Of a DNA stretch of 64,000 bases, positions 16,540-24,620 are shown one piece after another (the stretch's first letter is position 1; every line of letters starts with the position of its first letter). Under the pieces are notes generated by a model, which was not told where the DNA came from, made no database searches, and saw nothing but the letters and a program-made list of their open reading frames with translations. Where the stretch lies: positions 2,015,501 to 2,079,500 of the forward strand of contig NZ_JBEWTB010000002.1 in the NCBI RefSeq assembly GCF_040549045.1, given 5' to 3'. A program made the position numbers and the translations under genes. Origin of the DNA: Endozoicomonas sp. NE40 (GTDB taxonomy: Bacteria; Pseudomonadota; Gammaproteobacteria; Pseudomonadales; Endozoicomonadaceae).

Positions 16540-18015
16540 ATGCGTGAAAAAGTTCTATGCTATCTGGATAATATTCAGACGGCCTCTCAAGAGCGCAACC
16601 GTCAAAGCTTGCCCGGGGTTGGCCGAAATCACTTCCATAAGAATTATCAGCGGACAGTCATGATGAATCAGGTACTCAGCGACTTTCTCGCACTGCCCGA
16701 ACCAAATTTTCAATGGACCGTTCTGGCTGAAGAACAACTGGAAGGCCAGGTGAAAGCCGTTCAACTGGAGCTGACTTCGCTCACATGGCCCAAAGGTGAA
16801 ACCTCTGACGTTAACCATCAACAGTGGCAGCACCGCTTACACCTTTACCTTCCAGCGAAAGATAACCACCAGCCCTGCCTGCTCATGATTAACAGCGGAA
16901 CACGCCATGATCTGTCAATGGAAACCACACCTCACTCTCAGGTCGACAGCGCAGCTCTGTGTCGCCTTACCGGAGCCCCTGTTGCCAGTCTGAAAGATAT
17001 TCCAAACCAGCCCATATCCTTTGCTGATGGTAAGCCGCGTTCAGAAGATGATCTGGTTGCCTGGAGCTGGAAGCAGTTTCTGGAAAACCCTGAAGCTAAC
17101 CGTTTTTACCCACTGCAATGGCCTATGGTAAAAGCTGTGGTAAAAGCTATGGATGTCATTGAAGCATTTACTGACACGCAGAATATTGAGGTAAATGACT
17201 TTATTCTGTCCGGAGGTTCTAAACGGGGCTGGGTAAGCTGGCTGACAGCCAGTGCTGATTTTCGGGTTTCTTCAGTGATTCCGATTGTGATTGATGTTTT
17301 GAACATAGAAGCGTGTATTCGTCATCACCATAATGTCTACAACGGCTGGTCACCGGCTATTAAAGACTACGCTGACGAAGACCATAATATTCTTGAAGCC
17401 CTGGAGTCAGAGACAACCCAACAACTGTTAGAGCTGATAGACCCTTTCCATTACAAAGAGTTCCTGCAACTGCCCAAATTTGTCATTAATGCCAGTGGTG
17501 ATGAGTTTTTCCCTCCCGACTCTGCCCGCTTTTACTACCATCAACTGTCACAGCCAAAATGGCTGCGGTACCTGCCAAACTGCAGTCATTACCTGGGACG
17601 TGAAGCCAATATCAACACAACGGAATTAATGGCTTCGGCCTATGGCGTGCTGCTGGCTGATTCTGCGCCCGTCATGTCCTGGCAACCATTGGACGATGGC
17701 GGTATTGAGCTGCGACTCAGTGAAGAACCCGAACAAGCCTGTGTCTGGTTCTGCCATAATCCAGAAGCTCGTGATTTCCGCAGTGATGAACTGAAACAAC
17801 AGGGATTACGCTTTAACAGCAAGCCATTGAAGCCGGTCAGCACATCACCCTGGGTGTACCGTTTCCTGCCCGAACCTGCTGATAAAGGCTGGACCGCCTT
17901 TTTCATTGAAGCGTCTTTTGACAACCCTCCATTCCCGGACCTGAAGCTGACCAGTGGAATTCGTGTCCTACCCGACATATATCAACTATCTGTCAATGAC
18001 CAAACACGGGGTTAG
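16540..18015 (+). CDS. PqaA-family protein, cytoplasmic form
   Basis: Member of the PhoPQ-activated pathogenicity-related family (alpha/beta hydrolase-like). The chosen start is the ATG at 16540, preceded by AGGGG; an ATG at 16486 is possible but lacks a ribosome-binding site. There is no signal peptide. Family landmarks are LKDIPNQPI, FLSGGSKRGW-type nucleophile motif (FILSGGSKRGWVSWLTA), PIVIDVLNI, ASGDEFFPPDSARFYY (acid) and NCSHYLG (His). NPEARDFR lies in the C-terminal beta domain. A secreted paralogue lies 5 kb downstream (22952-24478) and aligns over the whole core. The enzymatic reaction of the family is unknown to me. Confidence 0.8.
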   Translation: MREKVLCYLDNIQTASQERNRQSLPGVGRNHFHKNYQRTVMMNQVLSDFLALPEPNFQWTVLAEEQLEGQVKAVQLELTSLTWPKGETSDVNHQQWQHRLHLYLPAKDNHQPCLLMINSGTRHDLSMETTPHSQVDSAALCRLTGAPVASLKDIPNQPISFADGKPRSEDDLVAWSWKQFLENPEANRFYPLQWPMVKAVVKAMDVIEAFTDTQNIEVNDFILSGGSKRGWVSWLTASADFRVSSVIPIVIDVLNIEACIRHHHNVYNGWSPAIKDYADEDHNILEALESETTQQLLELIDPFHYKEFLQLPKFVINASGDEFFPPDSARFYYHQLSQPKWLRYLPNCSHYLGREANINTTELMASAYGVLLADSAPVMSWQPLDDGGIELRLSEEPEQACVWFCHNPEARDFRSDELKQQGLRFNSKPLKPVSTSPWVYRFLPEPADKGWTAFFIEASFDNPPFPDLKLTSGIRVLPDIYQLSVNDQTRG

Positions 18016-18071
18016 ACAATCAGGACTTTGCCACCTTATATTGGTCGCTGTTATTCACATCGGGCAGACCA

Positions 18072-18497
18072 ATGGCTATCTGGAACAAGTCTCCAACACT
18101 GGAATTATTAAATAATCAGTTAAAAGACAGCATGTGTGAGCATGTTGGTATTGAAATTACGGCTATTGGTGATGACTATCTTGTCGGCACCCTGCCTGTT
18201 GATAAACGTACCGTGCAACCCATGGGTCTGCTGCATGGCGGAGCCAATGTGGTTCTGGCTGAAACCCTCGGTAGTATTGCAGCCAACCTTGCCTGCGAAC
18301 ACAATCAGTATTGTGTCGGTCTGGAAATTAATGCCAATCACCTGAAGTCTGCAACATCAGGCAAAGTGACAGGAACCGCCCGCCCGATTCACCTTGGTCG
18401 CAGCACTCAGGTCTGGGAGATTCGCATTGAGGATGAACAGGGCAGCCTGACCTGTATTTCCCGACTGACTATGGCTGCTAAAAGTAACAGGAATTAA
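18072..18497 (+). CDS. Hotdog-fold acyl-CoA thioesterase (MenI/YdiI type)
   Basis: A 141-residue protein closely resembling E. coli YdiI/MenI, which hydrolyses 1,4-dihydroxy-2-naphthoyl-CoA and related aryl- and acyl-CoA esters. The opening IWNKSPTLELLNNQL, the core MGLLHGGANVVLAETLGS (with catalytic Glu), GLEINANHLKSA and HLGRSTQVWEIRI all match that subfamily. No menaquinone genes are nearby, so the physiological substrate is uncertain. Confidence 0.88.
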   Translation: MAIWNKSPTLELLNNQLKDSMCEHVGIEITAIGDDYLVGTLPVDKRTVQPMGLLHGGANVVLAETLGSIAANLACEHNQYCVGLEINANHLKSATSGKVTGTARPIHLGRSTQVWEIRIEDEQGSLTCISRLTMAAKSNRN

Positions 18498-18505
18498 TCA
18501 GAATT

Positions 18506-18535
18506 CCCCTCCGGCAATATGATTTCAGGGAGGGG
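18506..18535. terminator. Possible terminator between convergent genes
   Basis: CCCCTCC and GGAGGGG are exact complements separated by 16 bases, between the ends of the thioesterase gene and tal. A weakly T-rich stretch follows on the plus strand. Plausible, not strong. Confidence 0.4.
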
Positions 18536-18552
18536 TGTATATTTCTGAAGTT

Positions 18553-19506
18553 CTATAGCTGCCGGGCAATCAGCTGTTCCAGCTTCACCTGATCCTTTGC
18601 AAACTTACGAATGCCTTCTGCCAGTTTTTCCGTTGCCATGGCGTCTTCATTCATTAACCAGCGGAAGGTCGTTTCATCCAGAGTCACCCTGGGTTCATCG
18701 GATACAGGCTTTTCTGCATGCAGTTTCTGCTTCAGAGGCTGTTCAGTATTTTCCAGCTCTTCCAGCAGTGACGGCCCTATGGTGAGGCAGTCACAACCTG
18801 CAAGCTCACGAATTTCTCCGGTATTACGGAAGCTGGCTCCCATCACGGTGGTTTTATAGCCGTGTTGCTTGTAGTAATTGAATATTCGGGATACGGACAC
18901 AACCCCCGGGTCTTCCGCCCCGGCATAGTCACGACCTTCAGATTGTTTATACCAGTCGAGAATGCGCCCCACAAAAGGTGAGATCAGATAAGCACCTGCT
19001 TCTGCGCAGGCCTGCGCCTGGGCAAAACTGAACAACAGGGTCAGGTTGCAGCGTATACCTTCCTGCTCAAGTATTTCTGCCGCTCTTATGCCTTCCCAGG
19101 TTGATGCTATTTTTATCAACAGCCGGTTACTGTCAGCACCCTGTTGACGGTACATTTCAGACAGACGACGGGCTTTTTCTATAGTGGCCTGAGTGTTAAA
19201 TGAAAGACGGGCGTCGACTTCTGTCGACACTACACCTGGCACAACACCCTGTATCTCTTTTCCTATCGCAACGGCCAGCCAGTCGCAGGCGAGCTTCGAC
19301 TGTGTGCTGATATCGCCAGCAGACTGTCGTCCATATTCAAGTGCGTCTGAAAATAGCTCGTTGTATGCCGGTAGTTCGGCAGCCTTCAGGATGAGCGATG
19401 GGTTCGTGGTAGCATCCACCGGTTTGTAGTGTTTGATCGCATCAATATCTCCGGTGTCTGCGACCACTTTGGTCATACTTTTTAACTGATCTAGCTGGTT
19501 GCGCAT
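18553..19506 (-). CDS. tal: Transaldolase
   Basis: Class I transaldolase of the non-oxidative pentose phosphate pathway, 317 residues, TalB type. Visible are VDATTNPSLILKAAELP, LACDWLAVAIGKEIQGVVPG, STEVDARLSFN and RLLIKIASTWEGIRAAEILE, with the Schiff-base Lys in IKIAST. The C-terminal segment TTVMGASFRNTGEIRELAGC is also intact. AAGGGTAGAG precedes the ATG. Confidence 0.97.
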   Translation of the reverse strand: MRNQLDQLKSMTKVVADTGDIDAIKHYKPVDATTNPSLILKAAELPAYNELFSDALEYGRQSAGDISTQSKLACDWLAVAIGKEIQGVVPGVVSTEVDARLSFNTQATIEKARRLSEMYRQQGADSNRLLIKIASTWEGIRAAEILEQEGIRCNLTLLFSFAQAQACAEAGAYLISPFVGRILDWYKQSEGRDYAGAEDPGVVSVSRIFNYYKQHGYKTTVMGASFRNTGEIRELAGCDCLTIGPSLLEELENTEQPLKQKLHAEKPVSDEPRVTLDETTFRWLMNEDAMATEKLAEGIRKFAKDQVKLEQLIARQL

Positions 19507-19548
19507 TCTCTACCCTTTTATCGTCTGTTATTACCTTCTCAGGCTGAC

Positions 19549-20454
19549 TCAGGCTGAATAGCTGTACTCCGTCATACCCATTACACCTGTCTCAATCGCA
19601 AAGATCCCACCCGAATCCGGATATTGTTCAAGCTCTTCGCTCGAACAGGCCTGCCTGCATGAAGTGATAAACAGTGTAGTATTGGCTTCGCCTCCGAACG
19701 CCACTGTCGTAGGATACTTAACAGGCAAATGAACCTCTTCAACCATAACGCCACCCGGTGACAGGCGTACAATTTTTTCTCCTGCAAACATTGCCACCCA
19801 GAAGCCCCCGTCACTATCAACCGCTGCTCCGGCGGGCATCCCTTTACCAAAAGGGAAACGGTGAAAAACACGACGGTTTGCCAGTACTCCTTCTTCAAGG
19901 TCATACTCACAGGCATAAATAACGTGTTCCGCAGAGTCCGCATAGTAGATAGTGCCTGAGTCAGGGCTGAACGCAATGCTGCTGGCTGCCATCACTGGTC
20001 CCGCTTTCTGCTCCAGTTGTAAAGTAGCATCTAATGAATAAAGCCATGACTCTGCCTGACGGCCATAAAAATTGGTACTACCAACCCAGAAGCGACCAGC
20101 CGCATCACAACGGCCATCAAGCAAATTGCTTTTAATCAAGTCGCCCGACACCCGATTCAGTCTGGAGACCTTGCTTCCTGAATTCAGGCCAGATGACAAG
20201 GAGTCGATCTGAAAAAAACCAGAAGCCGATGCCAGAATAATGCTGTCAGGGCATTGACTGTTTGAGGAGAAAAAAGAAAAGCAACCGGAGGGTTCCGGTA
20301 ACAGGAGTGTCTGGGAGCGGTCATACTCAGCCTGCCAGGCATTCAGGCTCTGCCCTGCAACATCAAGCCAGTAAAGAGAACCACTTTTTTGATGCCATCG
20401 GGGACACCGACCCTGCTGAGTTCTGGCATCAAGTATTTTTACAACGGCTTTCAT
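19549..20454 (-). CDS. SMP-30/gluconolactonase-family protein
   Basis: A 301-residue six-bladed beta-propeller of the SMP-30/LRE family, which typically hydrolyses sugar lactones with a divalent metal. Landmarks are GRCPRWHQKSGSLYWLDVAG (start of blade 1), NLLDGRCDAAGRFWVGS, AFSPDSGTIYYADSAEHVIYA, PAGAAVDSDGGFWVAMFAG and the terminal GGEANTTLFITSC. It lies next to tal, in the same direction. A lactonase role feeding the pentose phosphate pathway is a reasonable inference. Confidence 0.82.
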   Translation of the reverse strand: MKAVVKILDARTQQGRCPRWHQKSGSLYWLDVAGQSLNAWQAEYDRSQTLLLPEPSGCFSFFSSNSQCPDSIILASASGFFQIDSLSSGLNSGSKVSRLNRVSGDLIKSNLLDGRCDAAGRFWVGSTNFYGRQAESWLYSLDATLQLEQKAGPVMAASSIAFSPDSGTIYYADSAEHVIYACEYDLEEGVLANRRVFHRFPFGKGMPAGAAVDSDGGFWVAMFAGEKIVRLSPGGVMVEEVHLPVKYPTTVAFGGEANTTLFITSCRQACSSEELEQYPDSGGIFAIETGVMGMTEYSYSA

Positions 20455-20523
20455 AGTTGCAGATATTGAACCTAATACCTTCTCCTTGCAACCATGTCAC
20501 TCAGCCGGATGCGAAAGCTGAAA

Positions 20524-21084
20524 TCAGGATGACCCTGCGGCTGCGAACTGGCCTTCATTCCCGCATAACCTTATGGCTATGAACTGGCCTTCACTCCCAT
20601 AGTGAAGCACTAAGTAATCAACAAGTTCACCAAAAGAAAGCTCAAGGAGCCCTTCATCCGGGTTGAACAGGTAATACCCTTTATTCTGTTGAATTTGTAG
20701 CCCGATAGCGTGCAGCCCCCTCACACCCCTTCTTAAAAAAGACACAGACAGGTAATATAATCCTGGTTTGTGGCGTACATGGCCACATAAATCAACGATC
20801 TTTTTGGTACCGAATTCTTCATTTGTCTGCAGGCCTATGGCGTGTAGTTTGTAAGTGATGGATATTGACGCATCTACCTGTTGATGCCGCAAGTGTGCCA
20901 TGTCGGTAAACATTTGCTGTAATGCAGCAGCTGTCGCCAGATCGGGTGGAACCATCAGTGGTTGTCCATGAACGCGTTCGCGCAACCATAAACATACAGC
21001 TCCTGCACAGGCCCCCCTTATGGGGCTGCCATCCGCTCTAAGAGAAACCTGATCTGCTGTTCGGTAGCCGTATAACTTTTTCAT
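20524..21084 (-). CDS. Possible YopT-like (C58) cysteine protease-fold protein
   Basis: A 186-residue protein without signal peptide. GACAGAVCLWLRE (24-36) resembles the Cys motif of YopT-type C58 proteases, HAIGLQIQ (125-132) their His strand, and YYLFNPDEGLLELS (137-150) the FDPN-G acid motif, though the acid position appears to be Asn141 or Asp143. These proteases (YopT, AvrPphB) act inside eukaryotic cells. The HAIGLQ motif occurs twice (81 and 125). The C-terminus holds an imperfect repeat (SEGQFIAIRLC, NEGQFAAAGSS). The assignment rests on motif order only. Confidence 0.45.
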   Translation of the reverse strand: MKKLYGYRTADQVSLRADGSPIRGACAGAVCLWLRERVHGQPLMVPPDLATAAALQQMFTDMAHLRHQQVDASISITYKLHAIGLQTNEEFGTKKIVDLCGHVRHKPGLYYLSVSFLRRGVRGLHAIGLQIQQNKGYYLFNPDEGLLELSFGELVDYLVLHYGSEGQFIAIRLCGNEGQFAAAGSS

Positions 21085-21130
21085 TGCACATCATATCCTG
21101 AGTGATTGCTCCAGTCAGGGTATCGTTCAA

Positions 21131-21697
21131 TTACCGACCAGTCTCTTTACTACGCTCAAAAGCCAGCTGTTGTAGAAGGATGTTAATCTGAATATCTTCC
21201 GCTTTTATCAATGCCTGATAGTGGAGTACGACCGAGTTTATCTGCTCTGAAAGGCTTCCTTTGGCAGTCAGTTCCGAGGTATCAGAAATGCGCTTGACCT
21301 GTGTCACCAGCTCTTTATTTTTAAGGCTGTTTTTCAGTGTGCTTTTTCCAGATTTATTCGCTTCAGCCTTAAAGCTTTTTTCCAGAGCCCTGATCTCATT
21401 GTCCATACGTTTGCGGTACTGGTTAATACGCTTTTGCCTGAGGTCAATCCGACTTTGCAAAACCCGAACGCGCTCACTGGCTTCCAGCGCCTTCAGCTTC
21501 TTCATATCAACCGGTTGCAGCGGGGCAGCCATGCCTTTCAATTCGACCGGTCTGGCGTCTGCGCCACACTTTTCTTCAGAAAACTGTACGGTGCCATTTA
21601 CCTGACACTTGTAGATAGTTTTTGCATGTCCGTTCAGGGTGTACGTCATGGTAACGACACCCAGGAGTACTGTAGAGATTAATCCTTGTAAAAACAT
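21131..21697 (-). CDS. DUF4124-type secreted protein with coiled-coil
   Basis: A 188-residue protein. An N-terminal hydrophobic segment (about 3-23) is followed by IYKCQVNGTVQFSEEKCGAD, the DUF4124 signature with its two cysteines. A long charged helical stretch (60-125) is likely coiled coil. Probably periplasmic. The function of this family is not established. Confidence 0.75.
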   Translation of the reverse strand: MFLQGLISTVLLGVVTMTYTLNGHAKTIYKCQVNGTVQFSEEKCGADARPVELKGMAAPLQPVDMKKLKALEASERVRVLQSRIDLRQKRINQYRKRMDNEIRALEKSFKAEANKSGKSTLKNSLKNKELVTQVKRISDTSELTAKGSLSEQINSVVLHYQALIKAEDIQINILLQQLAFERSKETGR

Positions 21698-21739
21698 ATC
21701 CCCGTCCTGTCTGAGTTCCTTAACTACTTCCCATTACTA

Positions 21740-21784
21740 TAGTCATGAGTAAAGTAGTCATGAGTAAAGTAGTCATGGGTTGAA
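21740..21784. repeat. 15-bp tandem repeats upstream of the DUF4124 gene
   Basis: TAGTCATGAGTAAAG occurs twice exactly and a third time with a diverged end (TAGTCATGGGTTGAA), head to tail, about 45 bases before the DUF4124 gene's start. Confidence 0.75.
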
Positions 21785-21830
21785 CTCGCCACAGGGCGGG
21801 TGACCGGTGTTTGTCAACAAGGTGGTCGGT

Positions 21831-22190
21831 TCAGTTCATCAACCAGTGCAGCGCCTGCTCTTTTTGTTGCAGACCAAATGGCTCAGCCTTGATGCCCGGG
21901 AACAGCATATCAGCCCACTCAGTCACCCGGCTCAGCCATTGCCGGTCAGTAACAACTGCTTTTTTCTTAATAGCTTTCAAGTGTGGCAACCCAAACTTCA
22001 TGTCTTCCCACAAAGCTGAAACCGTTATTCCTTCCCAGGACTCCACTTCGACATAAACAGACAGTTTACTGTGCTGGTCGAACTTCGGTTTCATATAGTC
22101 AATCAGAGGAAGAATATCGTCCTTTTCAATTTTGCCAGATACCCTTATGCCCACTATGAAGTCTGCAGGCATTTCCAGAATTTCAATCAT
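21831..22190 (-). CDS. SpoIIAA-like STAS-fold protein
   Basis: A 119-residue cytosolic protein. It begins MIEILEMPADFIVGIRVSG and contains KLSVYVEVESWEGITVSALWED and KKKAVVTDRQWLSRVTEWAD, the pattern of the SpoIIAA-like domain. A strong ribosome-binding site (AGGAGAG) precedes the ATG. Proteins of this kind are small and often stand alone; their role is unknown. Confidence 0.8.
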   Translation of the reverse strand: MIEILEMPADFIVGIRVSGKIEKDDILPLIDYMKPKFDQHSKLSVYVEVESWEGITVSALWEDMKFGLPHLKAIKKKAVVTDRQWLSRVTEWADMLFPGIKAEPFGLQQKEQALHWLMN

Positions 22191-22445
22191 CCTACTCTCC
22201 TCTCCCTCCAGCCTTCTGCAACCGCTTTAGACATTCCATAGCGAAGTATTTATGCAGTTGGTCTGGTCTCCAAGCTGTGTCATCCGAAATGGCTGACACA
22301 CCCCTATTAAGCCGAATCATGGGCAGTAAACTGCGGCAAATCAATACCCCGTATGTAAAAATACTGTTAGTTCAGCCCATTCACCCTCTGCACTGGATAA
22401 AGAAAAACCAGCCAGACATTGTCGGAGGGATGTCCGTTAGCCTGC

Positions 22446-22835
22446 TTATTCAAAAAAGGCTTCCCTGATTTCTTTTACGTATTTCAGCTTTGACAGGCTC
22501 TGCAGTATTTCAAGATAGTCATCGGTTGCTGTATTGCCAATACAAAGATATTCCTTTTCCGTACAGCCAATACGCCCCGGTGACTGTTTGTAAACCACGA
22601 CGGTGGGGTCAATCGCCATCACTTCAGTCACATAATCAATGTTATCAGGAATACAGAATTCGTAACTGAGCGCCAGCAGACCATCCGGCTGACCATACAG
22701 ACCCCGGGCATCCAGCTTGTTCAGGTCAAACTGGATTTTTTCCATTGGCTCCGAAGCCCCCCTGAACACAGAACAACCTGAAAGCGTTAAACTCAGCAAC
22801 AGCATTACCATGCCGGATACTATCTTCATTCTCAT
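22446..22835 (-). CDS. Small lipoprotein of unknown function
   Basis: A 129-residue protein with signal peptide and lipobox (LTLSGC, Cys at about 21), so probably anchored in a membrane after lipidation. The mature part contains four further cysteines (EFCIPD, IGCTEKEYLC) that could form disulfides. I do not recognise the family. The gene is divergent from the secreted PqaA-family gene. Confidence 0.7.
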   Translation of the reverse strand: MRMKIVSGMVMLLLSLTLSGCSVFRGASEPMEKIQFDLNKLDARGLYGQPDGLLALSYEFCIPDNIDYVTEVMAIDPTVVVYKQSPGRIGCTEKEYLCIGNTATDDYLEILQSLSKLKYVKEIREAFFE

Positions 22836-22951
22836 TACTCATGCCTGATGACTTCTGTTTTATATTCTATCCTTTTTCCAGCCCATGCTGTGAGGCAGGA
22901 GCAACTAGACTAGTTTGTACCTGTCATAAAACAACAACCCGTGCAGCCATC

Positions 22952-24478
22952 ATGACAAAACGACCCGCCCTGTTACCGTTATTATCTCTTTCATGGCTGC
23001 TTGCCCTGAGCTTTTTTTCCTGTTTTACAGCAGCAGTGGCAAACAACCACCTTAAAACCCCACAGAACGATTGTTCCGCCAAACACCTGAAACAACACCC
23101 CCGGCACATACTTCCCTGCTACCTGCAAAAGCCGGATAACCATTATCACTGGCAGGCAACAGAAACCTCTGAACAGACGATTACCGTTGCAGACAAAAAA
23201 AAGACGATCACAGCTCATAGCATCGAAATGAGGTCACAGCGCTGGCCTGTTGGCCGCAAGGATTCCGTCAACCACCCTGTATGGCTCCATAGAATCACCG
23301 TTTACCAGCCTGAAAAAGTTGTCCACGACAGCGCATTGCTGTTCATAAACGGCGGCAGGCTTTACTCTGAAAACGATGAGCCATTAACCGTAAAACAGTC
23401 CCCCAATAACGATCTGGACTTTGCCTATATCGCGGCACTCAGCCAGTCGGTTGTTGTCGATTTGAAAGATGTTCCCAACCAGTACCTGCAGTTTTCAGAC
23501 AGCAAACCTTTAAGAGAAGACGCTCTGGTGGCTTACACATGGGAAGAATTCCTGAAAGACCCGGGTGAGAATGCCTTTATGCCACTCACGTTACCCATGG
23601 TAAAAGCAACTCAACGTGCAATGGACACAGTGCAGGCGTTCATGGGAAAGCGTAAGCTGAAAATCAATCAGTTCGTATTATCCGGCCTGTCCAAACGGGG
23701 CTGGGCAGCATGGCTGACAGCCGCAATGGATAACAGGGTTATTGCAGTGGCTCCCATGGTGATTGACGTTCTGAACCTGCAAACAGTCATGGACCATCAT
23801 TACAAAAGCTATGGCCGCTGGGCACCTGCGGTTAAGGATTACCACAAAATTTTAGCCGGACTGCATTCAGAACCATTAACTCAGCTGATGCAGGTCGTAG
23901 ACCCCATCTATTATGTACAGCAACTCAAGCTGCCTAAATACATTGTCTCAGCAGCTAACGACGACTTTTTCCTGCCGGATGCCAGCCGCCATTATTTCAG
24001 CACCCTTAAAGGCGACAAATGGCTAAGAGCGCTCCCTAATGCCCGCCATTATATTGCCAGCATGGACAACAAGCTGATCACCGACACACTTGCTTCTTTT
24101 TATGGCTCTGTCGTAGAGCAGCGTCCGATGCCATCTGTTTACTGGAGCTTAAAAGGCAATGACCTGAAAGTAACCAGCACCATTCCACCAAAAAGCGCAA
24201 AGCTCTGGAGTGCCGTTAACCCGGAAGCCAGAGATTTTCGTTTAACACCAGACAACCCTGCTGTAAAACCCTTTAGCGCTAAAGAGCTTGCAGTAAAATG
24301 CGACAACGCTTGTCGCATAAAAGCCTCAATCACTCCTCAAAAAAAAGGCTGGAAAGCATCCTTTATAGAGTTGGAATTCGCCAATCCTCCCTTTGAAAAC
24401 CTTAGCGTTACAACACAAGTATTTATAACGCCTGATACTTATCCACACAAAAAAGCCAGCACCTCACATAATAAGTAG
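22952..24478 (+). CDS. PqaA-family protein, secreted form
   Basis: PhoPQ-activated pathogenicity-related family protein. The start is taken at the ATG at 22952, because it begins a Sec signal peptide (MTKRPALLPLLSLSWLLALS). An upstream in-frame ATG at 22841 would place 37 residues before it. The core shares VVDLKDVPNQYL, VLSGLSKRGWAAWLTAAMD (nucleophile elbow), PMVIDVLNLQTVMDHH, AANDDFFLPDASRHYF and NARHYIA with the paralogue at 16540. NPEARDFR is also conserved. It is likely periplasmic or exported. PhoPQ genes lie 3-5 kb downstream, but no PhoP box was identified. Confidence 0.82.
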   Translation: MTKRPALLPLLSLSWLLALSFFSCFTAAVANNHLKTPQNDCSAKHLKQHPRHILPCYLQKPDNHYHWQATETSEQTITVADKKKTITAHSIEMRSQRWPVGRKDSVNHPVWLHRITVYQPEKVVHDSALLFINGGRLYSENDEPLTVKQSPNNDLDFAYIAALSQSVVVDLKDVPNQYLQFSDSKPLREDALVAYTWEEFLKDPGENAFMPLTLPMVKATQRAMDTVQAFMGKRKLKINQFVLSGLSKRGWAAWLTAAMDNRVIAVAPMVIDVLNLQTVMDHHYKSYGRWAPAVKDYHKILAGLHSEPLTQLMQVVDPIYYVQQLKLPKYIVSAANDDFFLPDASRHYFSTLKGDKWLRALPNARHYIASMDNKLITDTLASFYGSVVEQRPMPSVYWSLKGNDLKVTSTIPPKSAKLWSAVNPEARDFRLTPDNPAVKPFSAKELAVKCDNACRIKASITPQKKGWKASFIELEFANPPFENLSVTTQVFITPDTYPHKKASTSHNK

Positions 24479-24620
24479 AACCAAAGTACATAAAAAATAT
24501 TGAATTTAAATTAGCATTCCCAAAAAAGTCATCTATTTTAGCTTGAACAATGATGCAGTTAAAGCAACCGCCCAGATCTGCTAAAAACATATAACCCAAA
24601 AAAACCTAAGGAATTACATC

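Noticed and set aside
22277..22468. 63-codon plus-strand frame
   Set aside because: Overlaps the end of the lipoprotein gene on the other strand and has no supporting signals.
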